From the NCBI RefSeq assembly GCF_042661025.1, contig NZ_JBHSWH010000001.1, positions 310,001-374,000 on the forward strand: a stretch of DNA of 64,000 bases, in the 5' to 3' direction. A program made the position numbers and the translations under genes. The notes below the pieces were generated by a model, which saw only the letters and a list, made by a program, of their open reading frames with translations, was not told where the DNA came from and searched no databases. Source of the stretch: Flexivirga alba. GTDB lineage: Bacteria > Actinomycetota > Actinomycetes > Actinomycetales > Dermatophilaceae. Position 1 is the first letter of the stretch; every line of letters begins with the position of its first letter. Below, piece by piece: positions 25,550-34,797 of this stretch.

Positions 25550-27091
25550 ATGCGGTGGGATGGTTGGCTTGTGTCAGCCAGCCGGGGGCATGCGAGCGAC
25601 GAGTCCGGGACAGACCCGGCGCGAGGTCACGGTGACCGCGTGCCGGTCGCCGTCTGGGTGATCGCGGCCGGCTACGTCGTGCTCGAGCTGGCGGTCAGCG
25701 GCCGCTACGGGTTCCAGCAGGACGAGCTCTACTTCCTCGTGGCGAGCCACCACCTCGCCTTCGGGTATGTCGACCAGCCCCCTCTCGCGGTGCTCCTCAC
25801 CCGCACCACCGACCTCTTCGGGGTGAACCCGACAGCGATCCGGATCCTGCCGGCGCTGGCGGGTGGCATCGTCATTGTCCTGAGCGCGCGGTTGGCGGCA
25901 CTCTTCGGCGGTCGTCGGGGCGCCCGGGTGATCGCGGCACTCGCGGTCGCGATCACGCCAATCCTCCTGGGCGCCATGCACATTGGGAACACCACGCCAT
26001 ACGACCTGCTCGCGTGGACGGTCGTGACGCTCTGCGTCGCAACTGCGCTGCTGCGAAGCCGGCCACGGTGGTGGCTTGGCGCCGGCATCGCCGCCGGGAT
26101 CGGCATCAACGATGAATACCTGATCCTCACCCTGCTGGCCACCCTGGTCATCGGGATCGCGCTGACCTCGGCGCACCGCGGCGTCCTGGCCAGTCGGTGG
26201 CCGTGGTTCGGCGGGGTCATCGCGCTGCTGATCTGGCTCCCAAACCTGGTGTGGCAGTTCGCGAACGGCTGGCCCCAGCTGACCATGGCGTCCGCGCTAC
26301 ACGCGGAGAACACCTCGACCGCCGACTACCTGGCTGGATTGCCCCTGCAGTTTCTCTATGCCGGGCTGCTCGGGACGGTGGTGGGCATCGCGGGGCTCGT
26401 CGCGCTCTGGCGTTCGACGCAGCTGCGATTCCTCGCCGTCGCTGCCTCGATCATCCTGGTCTACGTATTGGCCTGGGTCCCCGGGAAGGTCTATTACGTC
26501 GACGGGGTCCTGCCTGTTCTACTCGCCGCCGGCGCTGTGTCGGCCGAGCGGAGGATCAGCAGGGCTCGACGGCCCCGTCGTCGGCGATTGGCACTCGGCG
26601 CCCTTGCTGTCGTCGGCACCGTCGTCCTCTTGCCATCGGTGCTGCCGGTGCTGCCGGTTGCGCAATTGCACACGGCCACCAATGCGACGAGCATCGCGGA
26701 CGGCGTCGGCTGGCCACAGCTGGCGGACGCCGTGGCAGCTCAGGACAAATCGCTCACGCGGGCGGGGCACCCGCCGACGTCGATCTTCACCGGGGCATTC
26801 GCCGAGGCCGGCGCACTCAGGATGTATGGCGCGAAACACAATCTGCCGCCGGCGATCTCGGGACACAACGCCTTCTGGACCTGGGGCCCGGGCGACGCTG
26901 CCGACACGACGGTTCTGTATGTCGACGCGGCCGACCAGTTGCGGCCCTATTTCGCCAGCTGCCGCCGACTCAGCGTCTACAACCCGCCCTATCAGATCAA
27001 GAACGACTGGAACGATCTGCCGATCGGCGTCTGCACCGGCCCGACCGCGTCATGGAAGGCGCTGTGGCCGAAACTCAGGCACTACGACTGA
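25550..27091 (+). CDS. GT39/ArnT-like membrane glycosyltransferase
   Basis: A polytopic protein of about 513 residues with a large periplasmic first loop. The motif FQQDELYFLVASHHLAFGYVDQPPLAVLL, with the catalytic-type Asp-Glu just after the first span, is the hallmark of PMT_2/GT83-like glycosyltransferases that use polyprenyl-phosphate sugars. Further spans follow to about residue 370, then a soluble C-terminal domain. The start is uncertain: ATG 25550 is used, but the frame is open further upstream. Acceptor and sugar are unknown. It converges with the damaged winged-helix gene, with a short overlap of the ends. Confidence 0.75.
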   Translation: MRWDGWLVSASRGHASDESGTDPARGHGDRVPVAVWVIAAGYVVLELAVSGRYGFQQDELYFLVASHHLAFGYVDQPPLAVLLTRTTDLFGVNPTAIRILPALAGGIVIVLSARLAALFGGRRGARVIAALAVAITPILLGAMHIGNTTPYDLLAWTVVTLCVATALLRSRPRWWLGAGIAAGIGINDEYLILTLLATLVIGIALTSAHRGVLASRWPWFGGVIALLIWLPNLVWQFANGWPQLTMASALHAENTSTADYLAGLPLQFLYAGLLGTVVGIAGLVALWRSTQLRFLAVAASIILVYVLAWVPGKVYYVDGVLPVLLAAGAVSAERRISRARRPRRRRLALGALAVVGTVVLLPSVLPVLPVAQLHTATNATSIADGVGWPQLADAVAAQDKSLTRAGHPPTSIFTGAFAEAGALRMYGAKHNLPPAISGHNAFWTWGPGDAADTTVLYVDAADQLRPYFASCRRLSVYNPPYQIKNDWNDLPIGVCTGPTASWKALWPKLRHYD

Positions 27092-27675
27092 GTCAGTGCA
27101 ACGTCCTGGAGCGCTGCCAGGCGTTGCACCTCCGCCGAGGTCGGCGTGCGGCGCGGGTCCCACTTCCTCGAACCACGACACCGTGACTTCGTCGCGCTCC
27201 TTGCGCCATACACCCGACACCACGCCGCCCCGTATGACGAGATTGGCCCCTCGCGTGCCGACCGAACGCCGTTGCGCGACAAGGAGTCTCGTGTCCGCGG
27301 TGCCGGGACCGAGCAGCCACGGGTCGAAGCCGGGCAGCAGCCGGACCTGCTCCGTGGGTTCGGCCGACGTGATCGAATCCAGGTCTGCGGTGCGGACGTA
27401 GGCCTCGCAGGTATGCCGGCAAGGTGGTCGGCGATCTCCTGACGCGTCTTCGGACCGGACTCGAGCAGGTCCCGCATCGTCGCACGGCACGGATCCCAGT
27501 CCGCCAGGCTGAAACCCGCCTGTCGCTGGAAGCGCACCTTCTCCCACGAGAGGCCGGCCGTGTGCACCGACAGGATGACACGACGTACGACATCGACGAC
27601 TGACTCACCCAACGGGCCGACCAGGCAGTGCCGTCGCAGCCAAGCCAACGTCCGATCGTTGTCGAGTCGTATCAC
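27082..27675 (-). pseudogene. Degenerate winged-helix (HTH_42/AlkZ-like) gene
   Basis: Pieces of a winged-helix DNA-binding-domain protein in two frames. The N-terminal frame gives DNDRTLAWLRRHCLV and KTRQEIADHLAG; the strongly conserved family core TEQVRLLPGFDPWLLGPGTAD ... RGANLVIRGGVVSGVWR is in a second frame (about 27190-27400), and the C-terminus RRTPTSAEVQRLAALQDVALTQS is back in the first. So there is one missing base near 27410 and one extra near 27155. In addition the middle of the usual protein (the segment around RGTLH) is missing, so this looks truly shortened, not only misread. If functional, relatives include DNA glycosylases for crosslinks. Confidence 0.6.
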
Positions 27676-28343
27676 TCAGTCGCGCCACCGGAGCATGCGG
27701 CCCGGCAGCCGGGTCGCGCCGGCGACCAGCGCGACGAAGACTGCGGCCGCAATCGCGACGCACACGCTCATCACGGCGACGTAGCCGTAGCCGTGTGGGC
27801 GCGGATCGAGGAACGGGTAGGGATACCAGTCGGCGATCGGCCCTCGGATCAGCGAATAGGCAAGGTAGGCAATCGGATACGCGAGCCAGAGGAGGGCCGG
27901 CCGGACTCCGATCGTGCGCTCGGGCAGGTCGAGCAGCCAGTCGATCACCGTGACGATCGGCACGATGTAGTGCAGCACGACGTTCGCCCACGGCAGCGGC
28001 GTGTTGACGTCGACGTTGCTCAGCAGCAAGGCGTAGACGACGCCGGTGATCGAGATGTAGACCGTTGCGGCACCCCGCACGCGGTCGAGCCAGCGCGGCT
28101 CCCCTGTCCCCGCAGCTGTATGACGGCCGCCACCGCGAACACCACAGCGACGATGATGTTGGACTCAATCGTGAAGTAGCTGAAGAAGTTTCCGGCCTTC
28201 CCGGGCTCCGCACGGGTCAGCACTTCGACCAGTTGCACGACCACCGTGAAGGTGATCAACATCGCCATGAGCAGTCGCAGCACGGCGTGCACCCGCACTG
28301 GAGTCGAGACCCCCGGACCACGCACCTGCTGCTCGACCGTCAT
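27676..28343 (-). CDS. Pr6Pr-family membrane protein, frameshifted
   Basis: Membrane protein of about 222 residues with six spans. The first frame encodes MTVEQQVRGPG ... LLMAMLITFTVVVQLVEVL and NFFSYFTIESNIIVAVVFAVAAVIQ; the second continues AATVYISITGVVYALLLSN ... LHYIVPIVTVIDWLL and ends GRMLRWRD. The FSYFTIESN and LHYIVPI segments are typical of the Pr6Pr/FAR-17a-like family. One G appears missing from the G run at 28101-28104 (C on the plus strand); restoring it joins the halves as RGQGEPRWLDRVRGAATV. Probably a sequencing error. Function unknown. Confidence 0.7.
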
Positions 28344-28454
28344 AGGGCCTCACGGTAGGGGTTCGAGCGGGCGCTGGCACGCAGCGCGCGGAAACCGGCT
28401 GCAACCAGGGTTAATTCCGTTGCACGGGTCCGTCGCGTCTGCTGCACTGAAGGA

Positions 28455-28539
28455 GTCCTGTCCGAGATTCGAGGAGCTCGCAAATGCGCCGTCCTTCCTG
28501 CACCGCACCGATTCATTCCTCCGCGGCCAAGGACAGGAC
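28455..28539 (+). promoter_or_regulatory. Possible translational attenuator of the ribosomal-protection gene
   Basis: GTCCTGTCC at 28455-28463 is the exact complement of GGACAGGAC at 28531-28539, which contains the ribosome-binding site of the TTG-started resistance-type gene. The 67-base loop carries its own GAGGAG site (28471-28476) and the start of a short ORF at 28484 that reads through the sequestering arm. This arrangement resembles erm/cat-type attenuators: ribosomes moving along the leader would free the downstream site. Confidence 0.5.
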
Positions 28540-28588
28540 CCTTGAAAACAATCAATCTCGGAATACTCGCTCACGTCGACGCCGGTAA
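28484..28588 (+). CDS. Putative 34-residue leader peptide
   Basis: ATG at 28484 with GAGGAG seven bases upstream, encoding a basic peptide starting MRRPSCTAPIHSSAAKD and ending at TAA 28588 inside the GTPase gene, in a different frame. It lies in the loop of the inverted repeat that would hide the next ribosome site, so it is a candidate regulatory leader. No homologue is known to me; it could be chance. Confidence 0.4.
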   Translation: MRRPSCTAPIHSSAAKDRTLENNQSRNTRSRRRR

Positions 28589-30273
28589 GACCACTCTGAC
28601 CGAGCGCCTGCTCTTCGACGCAGGCGCCATCGACAGCCTCGGCAGCGTCGATCGCGGCACCTCGGCGACCGACACCCTAGAGCTGGAGCGTCGGCGTGGC
28701 ATCACCATCAAGACAGCGGTCGCCACGTTCACCACGGGTGACCTGTGCGTGAATCTCGTTGACACTCCTGGACACCCGGACTTCATCGCAGAGGTCGAGC
28801 GCGCGCTCGGGATCCTCGACGCGGTCATTCTGGTCATCTCTGCCGTCGAAGGCGTGCAGCCGCAGACCCGCATCCTGATGCGCGCACTGCAACGGCTGCA
28901 GGTGCCAACGGCGTTGTTCATCAACAAGATCGATCGCGCAGGAGCCGACCCTGAGCGGGTGATGGATGAGATCGCGCACCGCCTGAAACCGGCTCCGGGC
29001 ACTCGTGTGCTGCGCGGGTCGGCTCGCAACGGTGACGGCATCGAAGAACTGGTCGACGAGATCCGCAGCATGCATCCTGCTTCCGGGGACCCCGCGGCTC
29101 CCGTCTCCGCGACCGTCTTCTCCGTCGAGCGCGACGGTCGAGCGTGGATCCGCGTGCATGACGGCACGATTCACGTGCGCGACCGGCTCGGTACGCGATC
29201 GCGGGTCACTGCGATCAGCGACCCGACCGGCGAGCGCACGCAGGAGCTCACGCCGGGTGGCATCGGTGTTCTCACCGGTCTGGACCACCCGCGAGTCGGT
29301 GACCGGATCGGTGTCGACGGTGCCCGGCAGGTCAGCACGCTGCGGCCTTCGACACTGGAAACCGTTGTCGACGCATCGAATCCGGCGCAACGAGGTCAGC
29401 TGCTGGCCGCGTTGGCGACGTTGGCCGATCAGGACCCGCTGATCAACCTGCGCCAGGACGACGAGCGTGCAGAGGCTCGGCTGTCATTGCACGGCGAAGT
29501 GCAGCGGCAGGTCATCGCCACCCGCCTGGCGGACGAGTTCGGAGTGACGGCAACCTTCCGCCCGTTGTCGGTGATGTGCATCGAGCGCGTCACCGGAAGT
29601 GCATCGGCGCAGGAGATCATCGCGACCCCGCCGAACCCGTACCTGGCGACCATTGGCCTTCGAGTCGACCCCGCGCCGGTGGATAGCGGCGTCAGCTTTG
29701 AGCTGGAGGTCGAGGCGGGTTCGATGCCGCCGGCGTTCTTCACCGCCGTGCGGTCGTCCGTCGACGACACCCTGCGGCAGGGGCTGAGCGGCTGGCCGGT
29801 GACCGATTGCGTTGTCACGATGACGCATTCGGGCTATTGGGCGCGCCAATCCCACGCGCACGGGAGTTTCGACAAGTCGATGTCCAGCACAGCCGGCGAC
29901 TTCCGGTTGCTCACCAGAGCTGTGCTGATGCGTGCGTTGCGACAGGCCGGCACGACGGTGTGCGAGCCGGTCGAGGCCTTCACTCTGGACCTGCTGCCCG
30001 AGCAGGTCCCGACGATGCTCGGCGAGCTCGCCCGGTGCGAAGCCGACGTGACCCGCACCGAGATCGATGACCGTGACGCGCGCATCGAGGGCGTCATACC
30101 AACGCGGGTAACGGACTTCGTGCAGCAGCGGCTGCCGGACCTGACCAGCGGCGAGGGTGTGGGAGAGCCGGCTGGACCATCACCGCGCGGTCCGCGGTGC
30201 CGCGCCGAAGTCACCGCGGGTGGGTGTCGACCCGGGCGACTGGGCGGCCTACGTCAAGGCACACCCGCGCTGA
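28542..30273 (+). CDS. Tet(M)/OtrA-type ribosomal protection GTPase, frameshifted at the C-terminus
   Basis: EF-G-like translation GTPase closest by eye to OtrA of Streptomyces, which removes tetracycline from the ribosome. G motifs: AHVDAGKTT (residues 10-18), RGIT, DTPGH and NKIDRAG; then domain II, IATPPNPYLATIGLRVDP, and the domain IV region with HSGYWARQSHAHGSFDKSMSSTAGDFRLLTRAVLMRAL. The start is TTG 28542 with GGACAGGA upstream. The first frame runs on into an odd Pro/Arg tail to 30353, but the neighbouring frame from about 30160 gives WESRLDHHRAVRGAAPKSP and ends KAHPR at 30273, as in homologues, so two bases (one TG) seem missing near 30158. No GTATGNC occurs in the gene before position 30093. 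Actual resistance is inference. Confidence 0.8.
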
Positions 30274-30349
30274 TCTGCCCACCTCCTGGGCGCGGTGCGG
30301 GTGGTGCGCGAGTATGGCGGCACCACTCGCACCGCGACAGGACAGTTTC

Positions 30350-31823
30350 GTGATCGACCGGCTCAAGCGCATCATGCAGGACGTCGACAACCTCGACGTC
30401 TCGATCTTCGAGGGCATCGCCACCGCCCGGAGTCCAATCCTCGACACGGTGACGCCTCGGCTGACCGACGTTGCCGACCACTCGGTTTTGTGGTTCGGCA
30501 TCGCTGGCGCGTTGGGGTTGAGCCGTGACCGGCGGGCCAAGCGTGCTGCGCTGCGCGGGGTCGCGTCGATCGCAGCGACCAGCTTGATCGCGAATCAGGT
30601 TGCCAAACGGACCAATCGGCGTCCTCGGCCATCGATCGCCTCCGTGCCAGTCACGCGCCTGTCCCGGCGGCTGCCGACGTCGTCCAGCTTCCCGAGCGGG
30701 CACGCCGCGAGCGCAGCGGCCTTCGCCGCCGCGGTCGGCCTGGAGATGCCGGCGCTGTCGGTGCCGTTGCGCGCACTGGCCGCGCTGGTCGGTTTCTCGC
30801 GGATCTCGACGGGGGCGCACTACCCGTCCGACGTCGCGGTCGGCTGGCTGCTCGGGACCGCGGTCGCCGGGGTGGGCGGACGTGTCGTGCCGCCGGCGGA
30901 ACCACCGTCCGTCATACAGCGCCCTGACGCCATACAGCTGGAGGCGAAGCCGACCGGGTCAGGCCTGGTGCTGGTCGTGAACCCGGCCTCGCACAGCGGC
31001 GAGGGCAAGCGCGTGCTGGACAAGGTGCGCGAAGAGCTGCCCGATGTGGAGATCGTCGAGCTCGAGGAGGACGCTGACGTCGAAGGGGTGATGCGCGAAT
31101 CCGCTTCTCGCGCAGAGGTTCTCGGCGTCGCCGGCGGTGACGGCACGGTGCGTACGGCGGCGCAAGCCGCACGTGACGCGGACCTGCCGCTCGCGGTGTT
31201 CCCAGCCGGCACGTTCAACCATTTCGCGAAAGACGCGTGGACCTATCCGCTGCGCGCCGCGATCATCGCGGTGAAGCAGGGCACCGCCGCCAAGGTCGAC
31301 CTGGCCTATCTCAACGACAAGGTCTTCCTCAACACCGCCAGCGTGGGCGTCTACACCGACTTCGTCGCGGTGCGTGAGCGGAACGAGAAGCGCGTCGGCA
31401 AACCACTGGCCGCGCTGTATGCCGGAGTCCGCACCCTGCTGCGCTCGAAGCCGATCACCGTCCGCGTCGACGACCGCACCGCCGAGGTCGACCTGCTCCT
31501 TCCTGGGCAACGGCGAATACCAACCGCACGGCTTCGCACCGAGTTTCCGCGAGCGCATGGACGACGGCCTGCTGGACCTGCGCATGCTCGACGCGTCCGG
31601 CTTCGGCGCGACGCTGACGATCCTGGCGTCCCTACTCACCGGCCAGCTGGGCCGCCACAAGCGGTACCACGAGATCCACGCGCCGTCGCTGAAGATCGAA
31701 GTGCTGCAGGGCGGTCCGGTGCGGATCGCACGTGACGGCGAGCTGGGCGAAGAAGCCGACGTGTTGAACCTGCACGTCGACCGGCGGGCGCTGACGGTCT
31801 ACCGCCACGACGGCGCCTACTGA
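30350..31823 (+). CDS. PAP2 phosphatase-diacylglycerol kinase fusion, frameshifted
   Basis: Bifunctional lipid enzyme. N-terminal PAP2 domain: KRTNRRPRP near residue 86, SSFPSGHAASAAAFAAA (PSGH near 115) and SRISTGAHYPSD near 150, the three PAP2 signature blocks. C-terminal diacylglycerol/sphingosine kinase domain: LVLVVNPASHSGEGKR, GVAGGDGTVRTAAQAA (GGDGT near 262) and FPAGTFNHFAKD. The first frame degenerates after AEVDLLL at about 31500, while the next frame reads LGNGEYQPHGFAPSFRERMDDGLLDLRML and ends at 31823. Removing one T near 31500 gives VDLLLLGNGEY. Start GTG 30350 (VIDRLKRIMQDVDNLD) is the best fit. Expected to act on membrane phospholipid precursors such as phosphatidate and diacylglycerol. 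Confidence 0.85.
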
Positions 31824-31864
31824 GCGACGTCGTTTCCTGCGATCCGTCATACAACTGACGCAGG

Positions 31865-33136
31865 ATGGTTGACATGAGCATCGTTCAGGACGCGCGGGCG
31901 GCCGTGGCGTTCAGCCAGGAGCTCTATCGCTCGAAACTGTCGACGGCCTATCACGGCAAGGTGCGTCACGATCCGTTCGCGCGACTGCGGATGGGCGAAG
32001 GTCGCGACAACCCCTATGCGGTGTATGCCGAGCTGCGCCCGCAGGGTCCGCTGGTGCCGACCCGGCTGGGCAACCTCGCCACGGTGGACCACTCGGTGGC
32101 GCGATCGGTGCTGACGAGCCGGGCGTTCGGGGTTCGCCCGCTCGAAGGTCCTTCAACCACCAGCGAACAGTTCGACCTGTCTTTCCTGGACCGCAACGAA
32201 CCGGATCACAGCCGCTTGCGACGCGTCGCCGCGCCAGCCTTCAGCCCTCGCATGGTGCGTGGATACCGCTCTCGCATCGAAGAACTCGTCTCTGGTCTCA
32301 TCGACGAAGTGCACGGCGGGGAGACCACCGACTTCGTGTCGTCGTTCGCAGCGCCGCTGCCGATCGGTGTCATCACCCGGATGTTCGGGATCGATGAGGA
32401 CGCAGGCATCGACACCACCGCATTCGCCAGGTACGGCGCCGCGCTCGGCGGCTCGCTGGACGGCATACATTCGCTGCGGCACGCACGGGAGCTGATGGAG
32501 GCGGCGACGGCGCTGGGGACGATGTTCGACCGGCTGCTCCGCTTGCGAGCGGTCGATCCGCGCGATGACCTGACCAGCGTGCTGGCCGCCGAGCGCGACG
32601 ACCAGGTGCGGTCCGAGGAGCTCATGTCGATGTGCATCCTGCTGCTCGTCGCCGGCTTCGAGACGACGGTCAACCTGCTGGGCAACGCCCTGCTCGCTCT
32701 GCAGGACCACCCGGAACAGTGGCGCCTGCTGACCGAGCAGCCGGAGCTCGCGGGACAGGCGATCGAGGAGACGCTGCGCTGGAATCCGCCGGTGCAGCGA
32801 ACCGAGCGAGTCGCGTTCGAGGACCAAGAGGTCGCCGGCACGCGAGTCCGCAAGGATCAGTGGATCCTGTTGCTACTCGGCGGAACCGGACGCGACCCGT
32901 CGGCCTTTCCCGACCCGGACCGTTTCGACATCACCCGGTCGCACGGCACCGAACACCTGGCGTTCTCCAGCGGCATCCACTACTGCCTGGGCGCTCCCCT
33001 CGCACGCCTCGAAGCGACGATCGCGTTGGAACAGCTCGCGATTCGGCTGCCCGGCATACGGCGTGCCGGACCGGTCACCATGCGGCGCACCACGCTGATC
33101 CGAGGGCCGCTGCACCTCCCCGTCACCGCGCCTTGA
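31865..33136 (+). CDS. Cytochrome P450
   Basis: Class I bacterial P450 of 423 residues. The heme ligand is C374 in FSSGIHYCLGAPLAR; the I-helix has LLVAGFETTVNLLGN; the K-helix ExxR is EETLR; and the C-helix area has NEPDHSRLRRVAAPAFSPR. These match soluble CYP families of Actinobacteria. Two in-frame ATGs (31865, 31874) are possible. No ferredoxin or reductase gene is adjacent, so redox partners must be elsewhere. The gene is followed by a nested palindrome that probably ends the transcript. Substrate unknown. Confidence 0.93.
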   Translation: MVDMSIVQDARAAVAFSQELYRSKLSTAYHGKVRHDPFARLRMGEGRDNPYAVYAELRPQGPLVPTRLGNLATVDHSVARSVLTSRAFGVRPLEGPSTTSEQFDLSFLDRNEPDHSRLRRVAAPAFSPRMVRGYRSRIEELVSGLIDEVHGGETTDFVSSFAAPLPIGVITRMFGIDEDAGIDTTAFARYGAALGGSLDGIHSLRHARELMEAATALGTMFDRLLRLRAVDPRDDLTSVLAAERDDQVRSEELMSMCILLLVAGFETTVNLLGNALLALQDHPEQWRLLTEQPELAGQAIEETLRWNPPVQRTERVAFEDQEVAGTRVRKDQWILLLLGGTGRDPSAFPDPDRFDITRSHGTEHLAFSSGIHYCLGAPLARLEATIALEQLAIRLPGIRRAGPVTMRRTTLIRGPLHLPVTAP

Positions 33137-33143
33137 CCCTCTC

Positions 33144-33246
33144 ACCGAGAGGACACCCAAATACCGAGAGGACAGGCGATAGTGGCCAAAACAGGCGTGT
33201 AATCGGCCAAATCCCTGTCCTGTCGATCAACGGGTGTCCTCTCGGT
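33144..33246. terminator. Nested palindrome after the P450 gene, same family as at 12695
   Basis: Outer perfect repeat ACCGAGAGGACACCC (33144-33158) with GGGTGTCCTCTCGGT (33232-33246); inner AGGACAGG (33169-33176) with CCTGTCCT (33214-33221). The left arm again has two ACCGAGAGGAC units. It lies between the convergent P450 and ABC ATPase genes and can serve both as terminator. Confidence 0.65.
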
Positions 33247-33292
33247 AAGGGGTGGCCCGGGGGTGAGTCGCGAGCGGACGGAGGCGGTCTGC

Positions 33293-33895
33293 TCAGACGT
33301 GCGCGACGCCGAGGACGTATGACGCGTCGGCATTCTCGGCGAGCTGGGTGTCGTTGGTGGTGATCAGCACCGACGCGCCCTCGTCGGCGCAACGGCGCAA
33401 CTCGGCGAGCACGATCTCGCGGTTCTCCGCGTCGAGCGCAGAGGTCGGCTCGTCGGCGACGATGACGGTCGGGCCGTCGGCGATCGCCCGCGCGACGGCG
33501 ACCCGCTGCCGTTGACCACCGGAGATCTCGTCGATGAGGTGATCGGCGATCGCGTCAATCCCGAAGCGCTGCAACGCCTTCGAGGTCAACTCCGCTGCCT
33601 GCGCATGCTCCACGCCGCGGGCGATGAGCGGCAGCACGATGTTCTCGGCCACCGTGAGCGACTCGCACAGCTCGTACTCCTGAGTGACCACGGCGCACGT
33701 GCCCGCAGGCTCTACCTTGACCGTGCCCGCCACGGGGACCAAGACTCCGCGACATACGTCGATCAACGCCGACTTCCCACTGCCGGCGTGACCCGTGACG
33801 ATCACCACCTGCCCGTCACGTGCCTCGAGGTCGAGCTCTTCGAAGATGACTGTGCCGTCATCGGTCTCGGCAGTCACCCGGTCCAGTCGGATCAT
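33293..33895 (-). CDS. ABC transporter ATPase, LolD/MacB-like
   Basis: A 200-residue ATPase with complete motifs: Walker A GHAGSGKSA (about 35-43), Q loop VVTQEYELCESLTVAENI, signature ISGGQRQRVAVARAI, Walker B VIVADEPTSALD and the final switch segment LITTNDTQ, where the usual H-loop His is replaced by Asn. Last gene of the four-gene exporter operon; its ATG overlaps the stop of the second ATPase gene. It probably pairs with that ATPase as a heterodimer under two FtsX-type permeases. Confidence 0.88.
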   Translation of the reverse strand: MIRLDRVTAETDDGTVIFEELDLEARDGQVVIVTGHAGSGKSALIDVCRGVLVPVAGTVKVEPAGTCAVVTQEYELCESLTVAENIVLPLIARGVEHAQAAELTSKALQRFGIDAIADHLIDEISGGQRQRVAVARAIADGPTVIVADEPTSALDAENREIVLAELRRCADEGASVLITTNDTQLAENADASYVLGVAHV

Positions 33896-34797
33896 GCCTG
33901 CTCACCACCTGTCGCACGTCGCACAATGAACGTGTCCGCGTCGTCGCCCGGCCGAATCGTCACGGCAGTGCCGTTCGGGAACTGCTTGAGGATGTCGTCC
34001 GGCAGCGGGATGCCGTCGTCGCGCACCATCACGTGCGTGTTGCCGCCCCGCGCGTCCATCCGGATCCGGCCGTCGCGGATCGTGATGACGCGGGCCTTGA
34101 GCGCGGTTGCCACGTCCAGATCGTGAGTCACGGCGATCACCGTCGTACCCAGTTCCTCGTTGGCTCTCAGGATGGCGTCGGTGACGGCCCGCACCGCCGG
34201 GCCGGCAAGGCTGCTGGTCGGCTCGTCGGCGAGCAGCACGGCCGGCTTGGTCACTATGGTTGCGGCGATCGCCGTGAGTTGCCGTGCTTCGGCCGAAATC
34301 GACTGCACCGGCTGGGGTCTCAGCTCCGGCGCGAGCCCGACGATGTCCAGTGCCTCGTCGACGTCGATGCGCTCCCGGAGCTGCGACGGCCAGCCGAGCT
34401 CGACATTCTGCCGGACGGTCAGATAGGGCAGCAGATTCTTGGACACGTCCTGCAGCAACACCGCCAGGTCTGTCCCGCGCACGTCGTCCAGCAGCCCGAC
34501 ATCGTTGCCGCTCAGCTCATGCCCGGCGACCCGGACTCGGCCGGCGCTGGGCGTCGTCAAGCCGGCGAGCACGCTCAGCAGCGTCGATTTGCCCGCACCT
34601 GACGGCCCGACCAACGCAACGACCTCGCCCGGCTGCACGATCAGATTGACGCCGGACAGAGCCGCGACGTCCTGGCCCTCCATCCGATAGATCTGCACCA
34701 GGCCCTCGACATTCACGACGGGCGTGCTGTGGGTCGTCCCCTCCTCCGTCGGGCCCGACCCTCCGCCTGGTCCTTTCGGCTGCTCCGTGACCGTCAT
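33892..34797 (-). CDS. ABC transporter ATPase with degenerate signature motif
   Basis: A 301-residue ATPase with a Pro/Gly-rich N-terminus, intact Walker A VGPSGAGKST, Walker B VLLADEPTSSL and H loop AVTHDLDVA, but the signature is SISAEARQL instead of LSGGQ. A C-terminal extension of about 60 residues (DARGGNTHVMVRDDGIPLP) is unlike standard LolD. ATG 34797 follows GGAGGAAGG and overlaps the stop of the first permease gene. The companion ATPase has a canonical signature, so the pair would have one normal and one degenerate site, as known for some heterodimeric ABC exporters. Confidence 0.88.
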   Translation of the reverse strand: MTVTEQPKGPGGGSGPTEEGTTHSTPVVNVEGLVQIYRMEGQDVAALSGVNLIVQPGEVVALVGPSGAGKSTLLSVLAGLTTPSAGRVRVAGHELSGNDVGLLDDVRGTDLAVLLQDVSKNLLPYLTVRQNVELGWPSQLRERIDVDEALDIVGLAPELRPQPVQSISAEARQLTAIAATIVTKPAVLLADEPTSSLAGPAVRAVTDAILRANEELGTTVIAVTHDLDVATALKARVITIRDGRIRMDARGGNTHVMVRDDGIPLPDDILKQFPNGTAVTIRPGDDADTFIVRRATGGEQA

